Below, piece by piece: positions 1 through 5,538 of a DNA stretch of 5,538 nt. The DNA is taken from contig JAUVDD010000124.1 in the NCBI GenBank assembly GCA_030595525.1, positions 1 to 5,538 on the forward strand. The letters run 5' to 3'. A program made the position numbers and the translations under genes. Position 1 is the first letter of the stretch, and each line of letters starts with the position of its first letter. The DNA is from Puniceicoccales bacterium (GTDB taxonomy: Bacteria; Verrucomicrobiota; Verrucomicrobiia; Opitutales; Oceanipulchritudinaceae). A model generated the notes under the pieces. The model saw only the letters and a program-made list of their open reading frames with translations, was not told the DNA's origin and searched no databases.

Positions 1-637
1 CAGCCGTAATGGGATGTTGCTCGCGGATGGTAATCAATATCTCGCTTTGCGGACCATGCCCACCTGCCTTACCGGGAGTAGTATCACGGACAAGTTCCCC
101 ATCCTTGTTGAAGTAAACATAGGGACCATCCTTCTCATTGCGGTCCCCCCAGCCTCCGAGACCAATCATCTGATTAAAGGCCTTCCATTCTGGCCAGGAG
201 TTATCTGCCGCATGAACGACAACGAACCCACCACCTTTTGAGACAAACTTATCCAGTGCAGTCTGAGTCTCCGGAGGTAATGGCGCAGCTTTCCAGCCAA
301 AGTTGGATATAACAACGTCGTATTTCGAGAAATCCAGAATGTAATAAGGATCGGTCACCGGCTGCTTCACTTCCAAATACTCCAGTCCGTCATCGAGCGG
401 GTAAGACGGTAGCCAGTTTTCTCCCTTCCAAGTTAACCGCGTCCGCTTGATATCAACCTCAAACAGGCCCGTATCCTCCAGATACTTTTTCATCATCATG
501 GTGGATTTCGGCCAAACCGTGTGATTATTCTGCCCGTCCACGATCAAAACCTGGATGGGTCCGGATTTACCTCCGCATCCGGCAGTTGTAATCAATACGA
601 GAGCAAGGGAAACAAGAGTAATAATTCTTCCGATCAT
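1..637 (-). CDS. ThuA-domain lipoprotein, 3' end cut by window edge
   Basis: Reading leftwards from the ATG at 637, 212 codons are open to the window edge with no stop. Residues 1-21 look like a lipoprotein signal: a hydrophobic stretch (about 5-19) ending TTAGC, so Cys21 would be lipidated and the protein held at a membrane facing the periplasm or outside. The -3 Thr is not the ideal lipobox residue. Then comes a ThuA-like (class I glutamine amidotransferase-like) fold: QVLIVDGQNNH (29-39), the strand DVVISNFGW (107-115), GGGFVVVHAADNSW (135-148), and near the end GGHGPQ and HPIT. Family members are about 220-300 residues, so the C-terminus is missing. ThuA proteins are tied to sugar use (trehalose and keto-sugar metabolism in rhizobia); the substrate here is unknown. 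A weak GGGA precedes the start; an in-frame GTG at 655 is an alternative. It lies 97 bp behind the dehydrogenase pair and may be cotranscribed. Confidence 0.85.
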   Translation of the reverse strand, partial: MIGRIITLVSLALVLITTAGCGGKSGPIQVLIVDGQNNHTVWPKSTMMMKKYLEDTGLFEVDIKRTRLTWKGENWLPSYPLDDGLEYLEVKQPVTDPYYILDFSKYDVVISNFGWKAAPLPPETQTALDKFVSKGGGFVVVHAADNSWPEWKAFNQMIGLGGWGDRNEKDGPYVYFNKDGELVRDTTPGKAGGHGPQSEILITIREQHPITA

Positions 638-734
638 ATCCCGAGCAGTAAACACCTATTTCAAAAGACTCAATACTGGATCAATCCAAAGATAGCATTC
701 TTTGAAGATAATCGCTTTGAATCCGATAAGTGGC

Positions 735-1526
735 TCAATCCGGAGGAAGGGCTCTGGTATCATTCACTGAAATACCGCCATCTACCAATAAGATCTGCCC
801 ACTAACGTAAGCACTGGCATCACTGGCCAGAAACAGCAGTGCTCCATCCAAATCTCCCGGAGCACCGGGACGGCGTAGGGGGATCTTGTCGCTCAAATAG
901 CTTACCCATTCCTCGTTTTCATAGAGGACCGCATTCTGGGCGGTTTTAAACCACCCAGGTGCCAGACAATTCACAGTCACACCCGCTGGACCCCATTCCG
1001 CCGCCAGACTCATGGTGAGTTGTCGTGTTCCTCCCCGACTGGCCCCATATGGGCCCAATCCGGCATATCCGGCAACCGATGTGACAGAACCGATATTGAT
1101 GATTCTACCATACTTACGACTTACCATTCCCTTCGCCACTTTCTGCGCCACGAAGAAGGCACCTCGCAAATTGGTATCCAGAATCAAGTTCCAATCCTCC
1201 CACGTCACCTCATCAGCCGGCTTCCTGACATTGCAACCAGCGTTGTTGACCAGAATATCGATACGTCCCAAGGATTCTTCTGCCACAGTAACGCCCTCCA
1301 CAATACTTTCCTCTTTTCGCACATCCATGGCGATAGGGATGCACCGACGCCCAAGGGCTTCGATCTCGGATACGATGCTTTCCAATGCGTCCTTGCTCCG
1401 ACTGGTTACAGCAACATCTGCCCCGGCCTTGGCCAAGCATAGCGCAAATCCTCGTCCCAGTCCACGGCTAGAACCCGTCACGAGCGCTGTTTTTCCTGAT
1501 AGATTGAACATACTTTCAACACTCAT
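735..1526 (-). CDS. SDR-family oxidoreductase, gluconate 5-dehydrogenase (IdnO)-like, with Arg at the catalytic Lys position
   Basis: A complete classical short-chain dehydrogenase of 263 residues, expected to be a cytosolic NAD(P)-dependent sugar or sugar-acid oxidoreductase. Visible motifs are TGSSRGLG for the cofactor (17-24), D68 and V69 after the fourth strand, NNAG (94-97), N119, Ser147 in NIGSVTS, Tyr160, and PGW after strand 6 (190-192). Arg43 after strand 2, with Arg21, suggests NADP(H). The stretch NNAG-x3-RKP through INIGS-x-TS, and LAAEW, resembles the gluconate 5-dehydrogenase/IdnO group, but the substrate is not established. The odd feature is YGASR (160-164): the fourth residue after Tyr is Arg (codon CGG, 1037-1035), where the family has Lys. 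The start overlaps the upstream dehydrogenase stop as ATGA (1526-1523), which implies translational coupling. No better start fits. Confidence 0.93.
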   Translation of the reverse strand: MSVESMFNLSGKTALVTGSSRGLGRGFALCLAKAGADVAVTSRSKDALESIVSEIEALGRRCIPIAMDVRKEESIVEGVTVAEESLGRIDILVNNAGCNVRKPADEVTWEDWNLILDTNLRGAFFVAQKVAKGMVSRKYGRIINIGSVTSVAGYAGLGPYGASRGGTRQLTMSLAAEWGPAGVTVNCLAPGWFKTAQNAVLYENEEWVSYLSDKIPLRRPGAPGDLDGALLFLASDASAYVSGQILLVDGGISVNDTRALPPD

Positions 1527-2554
1527 GGCTTTAAAATAACTTTCATAAATTGCGAACCATCCTCTTTACTTAATCGCTTAAACCAGTCTTCTCCATCCTC
1601 CAAAGGCGCAGTTGCACCGATCATCGGATTCACATCAATTTCTCCCGAGGCAATAAGCTCAAGTGCCCGTGGATATTCTCCAGCTGAGGCACAACTGCCA
1701 TGGACATTCAACTCTCTCGTTACGGCAATCTGTAGTGGAAATTCCACTCGTGGAGAAAGATTTCCCACCAGAACAAGGGAGCCCCCGGTTCTCAGGGAAT
1801 TGAGCGCAAGGTTAAGTGTTGGAGTTATCCCAACGACCTCGAAACCGGCATCTGCTCCTGCTCCTCCAGTTAAGGCGTGTATCTCCTCAACTGTGTCGTC
1901 CCCGGATTTCACAATATCAGTTGCTCCCAGGCTATTAGCTAAAGACAGGCGTTTTTCATCCAAATCGACGGCAATTATCCGGGAAACACCCGCGACCCGG
2001 AGCGCCTGAATGATGAGTAAGCCAATCATTCCACTTCCCACCACAACGGCGGAACTGAGTGATCCAACCTGCACTCGGGATAAGGCATGCAGGGCCACCG
2101 AAACGGGCTCCACCATGGCAGCATGTTCATATACCAATTCATCCGGCAGCCTGTAGAGAATTCGGGCCGGGATAGCCAGGAGCTCTGCAAATGCTCCATG
2201 TTGTTTAAATTCCTCGGGCGCCACACCAACGACTCGCCTGTTTTTGCACAAATTGACATCTCCTCCACGACACAAGGCGCATTCCCCACAGTAAATTGTG
2301 GAATCAAAAGTAACCCGGTCACCAATCTGCCACTCCGTGACTCCGCTTCCCATTTTCACGATTTCACCGGCCGCCTCATGTCCCATGATTAATGGCGGAT
2401 GCCTGCGCCCGGTCGATCCATCCCATCCGTGAATATCACTCCCACAGATCCCACAGGCGCGAATTCGCAAAACGACTTCATTGTCTGCAGGTACCGGATC
2501 GGGGAAATCCACGTATTCCAGATTTGAATACTCAGTTAGAAGCAATGCTTTCAT
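1523..2554 (-). CDS. Zinc-dependent medium-chain alcohol/polyol dehydrogenase (sorbitol/threonine/galactitol-phosphate dehydrogenase-like)
   Basis: A 343-residue cytosolic MDR enzyme of normal family length, probably oxidising a secondary hydroxyl of a polyol, sugar or sugar acid with NAD+. The GroES-like part carries catalytic zinc ligands Cys37 (CGICGSD), His59-Glu60 (GHE) and Glu149 (VEP). A structural zinc site is complete: Cys89, Cys92, Cys95, Cys103. The Rossmann part has GSGMIG (173-178) and Asp197 at the end of strand 2, which favours NAD over NADP. It looks closest to the GatD/Tdh/sorbitol dehydrogenase group; exact substrate cannot be read. I chose the ATG at 2554 (MKALLLTEY, the typical family beginning) over an in-frame GTG at 2566 because a purine-rich AAGAGTGG sits 8 bases before the ATG. 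The stop overlaps the next gene's start, so it is first in an operon with the SDR. Pairing an MDR and an IdnO-like SDR recalls the IdnD/IdnO L-idonate pathway. Confidence 0.93.
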   Translation of the reverse strand: MKALLLTEYSNLEYVDFPDPVPADNEVVLRIRACGICGSDIHGWDGSTGRRHPPLIMGHEAAGEIVKMGSGVTEWQIGDRVTFDSTIYCGECALCRGGDVNLCKNRRVVGVAPEEFKQHGAFAELLAIPARILYRLPDELVYEHAAMVEPVSVALHALSRVQVGSLSSAVVVGSGMIGLLIIQALRVAGVSRIIAVDLDEKRLSLANSLGATDIVKSGDDTVEEIHALTGGAGADAGFEVVGITPTLNLALNSLRTGGSLVLVGNLSPRVEFPLQIAVTRELNVHGSCASAGEYPRALELIASGEIDVNPMIGATAPLEDGEDWFKRLSKEDGSQFMKVILKP

Positions 2555-2562
2555 TGATCGTA

Positions 2563-2570
2563 CCACTCTT
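2563..2570 (-). promoter_or_regulatory. Likely ribosome binding site of the MDR dehydrogenase
   Basis: On the minus strand the sequence AAGAGTGG ends 8 bases before the ATG at 2554. It is an imperfect Shine-Dalgarno match, but it supports that ATG over the GTG at 2566, which lies inside the motif itself. Confidence 0.45.
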
Positions 2571-2653
2571 GCGCAACTGTGACAGAACTCAAGGCAGATT
2601 CTGCTGGATGATTTATCCTTTCTATCTTTCGGGAATTATGATCCCTTATCAGC
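2567..2653. promoter_or_regulatory. Divergent intergenic region between the dehydrogenase operon and the NRAMP-like transporter
   Basis: This short gap must hold the start signals for both the leftward dehydrogenase operon and the rightward transporter. I see no convincing paired -35/-10 boxes on either strand. It does hold small inverted repeats that could be regulator sites: GCAG-ATT-CTGC (2594-2604) and the imperfect palindrome GGATGATTTATCC (2606-2618). No clear Shine-Dalgarno sequence precedes the transporter ATG. The shared region makes common regulation of both sides plausible, but that is inference. Confidence 0.5.
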
Positions 2654-4057
2654 ATGTCCTTACCCTCCTTAAAGAAAGCACCGACTGGATTGATGATGCT
2701 CGCCTGTCTTGGACCAGGTTTAGTCTGGTGCTCCGATATGGTCGGTTCAGGGGAAATTATCCTGACCACGCGAACAGGAGCCATCTTAGGACTTGGCGTG
2801 CTTTGGGCAGTTGTTATCGGCATTTTCCTGAAGTACTGGATGGGCCTCAGCGGGGCACACTACACAGTCTGCACAGGGGAAGGCATGATGGATATGTTTG
2901 CCCGGATTCCTGGACCAAAGAACTGGGTGGTATGGACAGTTATATTCGTCCAATTTATTGCCGCCGGTTTGTCGATGGGTTCAATCGCAGCGGCCTGCGC
3001 AACTTTCATCAATAATCTCATACCGGTTATCTCCGTTTTCTGGGCCGGCCTGATAGTCAGCCTGTTCGGATTCTGGACAGCCTGGGCAGGCGGGTTTAAA
3101 CCACTTAAAATCCTTTTAAGCAGCTTTGTGGCAATCATCGTCGTCGGAGTACTCTACATCGCGGTAAGGGTTTTTCCACCAATAACGGATCTGCTTAGCG
3201 GCTTGCAATTTGCGGTTCCACCTGTCCCGGAATGGGCCCAGGCTCTTGGTGAATCTGCCAATCCATGGGAAGATATTTTGCCATTGATGGGCTGGGCCGC
3301 CGGCGGCTTTGCCAGTCAGGTCTGGTACACCTATTGGGTGATGGGTGATCAGTATGGTGCCACGGCAGGTCGTAAAAATGGGCAACCGGCAGACGAGGCT
3401 GCGCTCAAGGACATGACCACGGATGAAGCAAAGACCATCCGCGGATGGATTAAAGTCGTTCGTCTGGATGCCTCGCTGGCGATGACCCTCACTCTCGGAC
3501 TCACCATCTGTTTTCTGATCGCCGGTGCAGTCATCCTTCGACCTAAGGAGCTAGCTCCATCCGGACAGGAAGTCGCTTTGACGCTGTCGGGGATTTTCTC
3601 ACACGAATGGGGTATTTTCGGGAGTAAACTGTTCCTGCTGACAGGAGTCGCTGCGCTAACCGGTACCCTCTTTGCCCAAATGGCAGGTTGGCCGAGATTG
3701 CTGGCTGATGGGTTTCGCATCTGCATTCCCGCATTCGGCAAAAAATTCTCATGGAAATTCCAGTTCCGCATATTCCTGGTCATCTTTTTCATCACTAACA
3801 TCGGTATTGTCTTTTCGATGGGATACCGGCCGCTCGTCCTGGTGAAAATTGCCGCGATTTGTGATGGTCTCCTACTCACTCCACTGCAGGCATTGTGGAT
3901 CTTTGTCGGGCTCTACTGGGTCATGCCAAAACTTCTACCGAAGCAAGCCTACGCTCTACTGAAACCGCATTGGATTCACGGCGTATTCCTCATAGCCGCA
4001 TTTTTCGTTTTTGGATACTTTTGCTTCTTCCAGATGCCCAAGTTGTTGTTCGGATAG
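2654..4057 (+). CDS. NRAMP-related (SLC11-like) membrane transporter with non-canonical substrate motifs
   Basis: A 467-residue inner-membrane protein with about 11 hydrophobic segments, roughly at 13-38, 44-66, 92-113, 123-146, 152-172, 208-230, 272-292, 320-342, 370-390, 394-422 and 441-460. The order and the TM1/TM2 pattern (GPGLVW, then GSGE, then TRTGAILG-x3-LW) match the NRAMP/LeuT fold. Classical NRAMP Mn/Fe transporters have DPGN in TM1 and MPH in TM6. Here TM1 reads G31-S-G-E34 and TM6 reads GWAAGGFASQVWYTYW (213-228), so the usual Asp, Asn and Met ligands are absent. It therefore belongs to a divergent NRAMP-related branch whose substrate cannot be inferred. Automated annotation would probably say divalent metal transporter. 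The ATG at 2654 is the only ATG after an in-frame TGA at 2639; it lacks a clear ribosome site. The hydrophilic loop 231-268 is unusually long. It is divergent from the dehydrogenase operon. Confidence 0.85.
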   Translation: MSLPSLKKAPTGLMMLACLGPGLVWCSDMVGSGEIILTTRTGAILGLGVLWAVVIGIFLKYWMGLSGAHYTVCTGEGMMDMFARIPGPKNWVVWTVIFVQFIAAGLSMGSIAAACATFINNLIPVISVFWAGLIVSLFGFWTAWAGGFKPLKILLSSFVAIIVVGVLYIAVRVFPPITDLLSGLQFAVPPVPEWAQALGESANPWEDILPLMGWAAGGFASQVWYTYWVMGDQYGATAGRKNGQPADEAALKDMTTDEAKTIRGWIKVVRLDASLAMTLTLGLTICFLIAGAVILRPKELAPSGQEVALTLSGIFSHEWGIFGSKLFLLTGVAALTGTLFAQMAGWPRLLADGFRICIPAFGKKFSWKFQFRIFLVIFFITNIGIVFSMGYRPLVLVKIAAICDGLLLTPLQALWIFVGLYWVMPKLLPKQAYALLKPHWIHGVFLIAAFFVFGYFCFFQMPKLLFG

Positions 4058-4061
4058 TATC

Positions 4062-4433
4062 CTACCCTTGTTTGCCGTCACCAAAACACAACCCGATCCA
4101 ACCAGCTATCAGGCAAACTCCACCGATCGGAGTGATTGCACCCAGCAAGCTAACCTGGGTCAGGCACAGTAAATACAGGCTCCCCGAAAATATGAGCGTG
4201 CCGGTGAGGATCAGTATCCACGGCATCGGTTTCCAGTTTGTTCGTGTTACGAGGACAAGTAACACAACGGAATGAACAAGATGATAGAATCCCGCCGTCT
4301 TCCATGTCTCAATACGTCCGTGCTCCATCAAGAGATCCTGCAGCCCATGGGCACCGAATGCCCCCAGTCCGACTGCCAAAGCGCCCATCAAGGCAGTGAT
4401 CTTCAAACCCGTCTCTCGTCTAAGATATTTCAT
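4062..4433 (-). CDS. DUF423 (YgdD-type) small membrane protein
   Basis: A complete 123-residue protein, the normal length for DUF423, with about four hydrophobic helices (near 12-31, 49-64, 71-92, 95-117), so an inner-membrane protein of unknown function. Family hallmarks are GAFGAHGL (24-31), W44 and the Y50-H51-x2-H54 group in helix 2, FSGSLY (82-87) and TPIGG (101-105). The start at 4433 has GGGA a few bases upstream (minus strand). Its N-terminus is several residues longer than usual, and residues 5-8 (RRET) are encoded by a copy of the heptad-repeat edge found just upstream. It faces the transporter gene tail to tail, with stops 4 bp apart. It follows the DUF4412-type gene by 55 bp on the same strand and may share its transcript. 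Confidence 0.92.
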   Translation of the reverse strand: MKYLRRETGLKITALMGALAVGLGAFGAHGLQDLLMEHGRIETWKTAGFYHLVHSVVLLVLVTRTNWKPMPWILILTGTLIFSGSLYLLCLTQVSLLGAITPIGGVCLIAGWIGLCFGDGKQG

Positions 4434-4440
4434 ATTCCCA

Positions 4441-4478
4441 GTCTCTCGTCACTCGTCACTCGTCCATCGTCCATCGTC
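4441..4478. repeat. 7-bp tandem repeat array filling an intergenic gap
   Basis: Five exact-length heptads lie at 4444-4450, 4451-4457, 4458-4464, 4465-4471 and 4472-4478: TCTCGTC, ACTCGTC, ACTCGTC, CATCGTC, CATCGTC. A partial unit GTC comes before them at 4441-4443. The shared core on the plus strand is TCGTC, or GACGA on the minus strand. The array occupies most of the 55-bp gap between the DUF4412-type stop and the DUF423 start. The 10-mer at its left edge (4441-4450) recurs exactly at 4411-4420 inside the DUF423 coding start. The units are too short and have no spacers, so this is not CRISPR. A microsatellite-like element, or a purine-rich translation or binding signal, are both possible. 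Confidence 0.85.
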
Positions 4479-4488
4479 CAAAGGTCCC

Positions 4489-5166
4489 TCAACCCCCAGG
4501 CATGAACCCACCCATTCCTGCGGGTATCGTCATTTTCATAAAACCTTCTGGTGGCAGGAACATGGAATCCGGCAGGGATTTCTTTTCCACCTTCTTCACC
4601 GTCATCTTGAATGATTCCTTACCATTTTCAGTTCCGATTGTCTCGATCGGGAAAAAGGACTTCAAACCGGTCAATTTCCGCATGGCAATGGCCCAACCCT
4701 GTAACATCGGGTTGTTGGCGTAGGGCATCGAGCCGAGTTCATCCGTTGCCCAAATTGTCATTTTCTCCCCTTCATGATCGAAAAGAAATTCGTGCACTGT
4801 CAGTCCGAGCATCTTTTTGGTTTTACCGGTTTTCTTAAATGGATTTTCACCATCTTTCAGCTCAGGTTCGTCTGTATCAACCGTATCAAACGTATCAACC
4901 GGGATAGGCATTTCCATGTACATCCTCTGCTGCGGCATAATCATAAGCATCGAGGACATTCCATCGCGCATGATCATTTCTCCCGCACCACCTTTACCGC
5001 CCACCTTCATCCGCATGTGCCCGGCTTTCACCCAGCAGGAAACAACCACTTCGTCCCCGTCGCCGGAAAATGCCATATCATACTGACCCTCAAAAACCTC
5101 TTCTCCAACAACTGACTGGACCAGCGCCCAGATCAGTACAACAGTAAGTAAAAATGTCTTTCTCAT
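4489..5166 (-). CDS. Secreted Met-rich protein, DUF4412-like
   Basis: A complete 225-residue protein. Residues 1-21 form a signal peptide (MRK, hydrophobic core 5-20, likely cleavage after VVG), so it should reach the periplasm or outside; there is no lipobox. The mature part alternates short strands in the style of DUF4412 proteins (LolA/LppX-like folds): YDMAFSG, HMRMKV, GEMIMRDG, MLMIMPQQRMYMEM, LTVHEFLFD, MTIWATDELG and a C-terminal LPDSMFLPPEGFMKMTIP. The match is by pattern and rated moderate; function is unknown. Methionine is very common, with ten between 64 and 86. A linker (90-98) carries three xDT triplets. One Cys (44) remains in the mature protein. The gene precedes DUF423 on the same strand and diverges from the DUF1294 gene. 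The start has only a weak AAAG upstream. Confidence 0.85.
   Translation of the reverse strand: MRKTFLLTVVLIWALVQSVVGEEVFEGQYDMAFSGDGDEVVVSCWVKAGHMRMKVGGKGGAGEMIMRDGMSSMLMIMPQQRMYMEMPIPVDTFDTVDTDEPELKDGENPFKKTGKTKKMLGLTVHEFLFDHEGEKMTIWATDELGSMPYANNPMLQGWAIAMRKLTGLKSFFPIETIGTENGKESFKMTVKKVEKKSLPDSMFLPPEGFMKMTIPAGMGGFMPGG
4874..4900 (-). repeat. Three 9-bp tandem units inside the DUF4412-like gene
   Basis: On the plus strand GTATCAACC, GTATCAAAC and GTATCAACC follow one another with one mismatch. In the coding frame they give VDT-FDT-VDT (residues 90-98) in an acidic linker between the Met-rich strands and the C-terminal half. The 9-bp unit keeps the frame, so copy number could vary without breaking the gene. 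Confidence 0.8.
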
Positions 5167-5230
5167 AATAAGGCTTTATATAAAGTTTCAACCTCTTGAC
5201 CAGCGCATAAAACCAACCTCCGACCTACAC
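5167..5230. promoter_or_regulatory. Divergent intergenic region with a 12-bp AT-rich palindrome
   Basis: This gap separates the leftward DUF4412-like gene and the rightward DUF1294 gene. It holds the perfect palindrome CTTTATATAAAG at 5174-5185, just 7 bases before the DUF4412-like start codon. Its TATATA could act as a -10 box for either strand, but for the leftward gene it would leave almost no leader, and no good -35 box is correctly spaced. A TTGACC (5196-5201) reads rightwards with no matching -10. It could instead be an operator. Confidence 0.4.
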
Positions 5231-5538
5231 ATGCCCAAATTCACAAAGTTAATCCACGCCTATACAATCGTTCTCCTCCTGTTACAGTTTTTGGCGGCCA
5301 TGGCCCTGAATTCCAACGGATTACGAACCAGTTGGGTGCTCATCTATCTGGGTGGCATCAATTGTGTTACTCTTATCTGCTATGCAATCGATAAACAAAA
5401 AGCCCGTTCCGGATCATGGCGAATTCCCGAAATACAGCTGCATACAATGGAGTTGCTTGGAGGATGGTTCGGTGCACACATCGGTCAACAATACCTGCGA
5501 CACAAATCGTCCAAGCTCAGTTACCGACTCGTATTCTG
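5231..5538 (+). CDS. DUF1294 membrane protein, 3' end cut by window edge
   Basis: From the ATG at 5231 the frame is open for 102 codons to the window edge. Two hydrophobic helices are visible (about 9-26 and 34-52), followed by the DUF1294 signature: YAIDKQKAR (51-59), GSWRIPE (61-67), LLGGWFGAHIGQ (75-86) and RHKSSKLSYR (90-99), ending at LVF where the family usually continues with W. A short C-terminal helix is probably lost beyond the edge. Some DUF1294 proteins carry an N-terminal cold-shock domain; this one begins directly with a membrane helix, so it is the stand-alone form. Function is unknown, probably in the inner membrane. No strong ribosome site is seen before the start. It is divergent from the DUF4412-like gene. 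Confidence 0.88.
   Translation, partial: MPKFTKLIHAYTIVLLLLQFLAAMALNSNGLRTSWVLIYLGGINCVTLICYAIDKQKARSGSWRIPEIQLHTMELLGGWFGAHIGQQYLRHKSSKLSYRLVF

Noticed and set aside
700..721. Direct repeat CTTTGAA at 700-706 and 715-721 in the gap before the ThuA gene
   Set aside because: Seven bases, AT-rich, 15-bp period only once; within chance expectation and no promoter pattern fits around it.
1012..1539. 175-codon plus-strand frame
   Set aside because: Antisense to the SDR gene, whose motifs are unmistakable; its translation shows no domain.
2555..2566. GTG start at 2566 for the MDR dehydrogenase, adding four residues
   Set aside because: The ATG at 2554 gives the usual family N-terminus and has a purine-rich site at suitable spacing; the GTG lies within that site.
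2567..2653. Possible metal riboswitch (Mn or Mg type) before the NRAMP-like gene
   Set aside because: Gap is only 87 bp with small weak inverted repeats; no conserved riboswitch pattern recognised.
2392..3015. 207-codon plus-strand frame spanning the start of the transporter and the dehydrogenase
   Set aside because: Overlaps two well-supported genes out of frame and gives a low-complexity Arg/His/Ser-rich product with no family pattern.
3349..3879. 176-codon minus-strand frame
   Set aside because: Antisense to the middle of the transporter gene, no recognisable motif or start signal.
4441..4480. Possible CRISPR array
   Set aside because: Units are 7 bp with no spacers; no cas gene in the window.

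Overview
The window reads as bacterial chromosome of mid GC content, densely packed, with no RNA gene, insertion sequence, CRISPR array or long gene-free stretch. The mix of genes suggests a free-living Verrucomicrobiota or Planctomycetota-type bacterium: a lipoprotein form of the ThuA domain, an NRAMP-related transporter without the usual metal motifs, few strong Shine-Dalgarno sites, and a short GACGA-type heptad array between genes. This assignment is inference from gene content; no phylogenetic marker is present.

Left block (1-2554, minus strand). Three genes point leftwards: a zinc-dependent medium-chain polyol/sugar dehydrogenase, a short-chain dehydrogenase of the gluconate 5-dehydrogenase (IdnO) type joined to it by an ATGA overlap, and, after a 97-bp gap, a ThuA-domain lipoprotein cut by the window edge. 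Together they look like a carbohydrate oxidation/reduction module. The short-chain dehydrogenase has Arg where the catalytic Lys of YxxxK should be.

Centre (2555-4057). A short divergent promoter region separates the dehydrogenase operon from a plus-strand 467-residue NRAMP-like membrane transporter. Its TM1 motif reads GSGE instead of DPGN, and the MPH motif of TM6 is missing, so ordinary Mn/Fe transport should not be assumed.

Right block (4062-5538). A DUF423 membrane protein (minus) converges on the transporter with only 4 bp between the two stop codons. Upstream of it is a secreted, Met-rich DUF4412-type protein (minus). The 55-bp gap between these two is almost filled by a 7-bp tandem repeat, and a copy of its edge lies inside the DUF423 coding start. 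Divergent from the DUF4412 gene is a DUF1294 membrane protein (plus), cut by the right edge.

No undescribed system is proven here. The most promising leads are the non-canonical transporter facing a sugar-dehydrogenase operon, the Lys-to-Arg dehydrogenase, and the heptad array.
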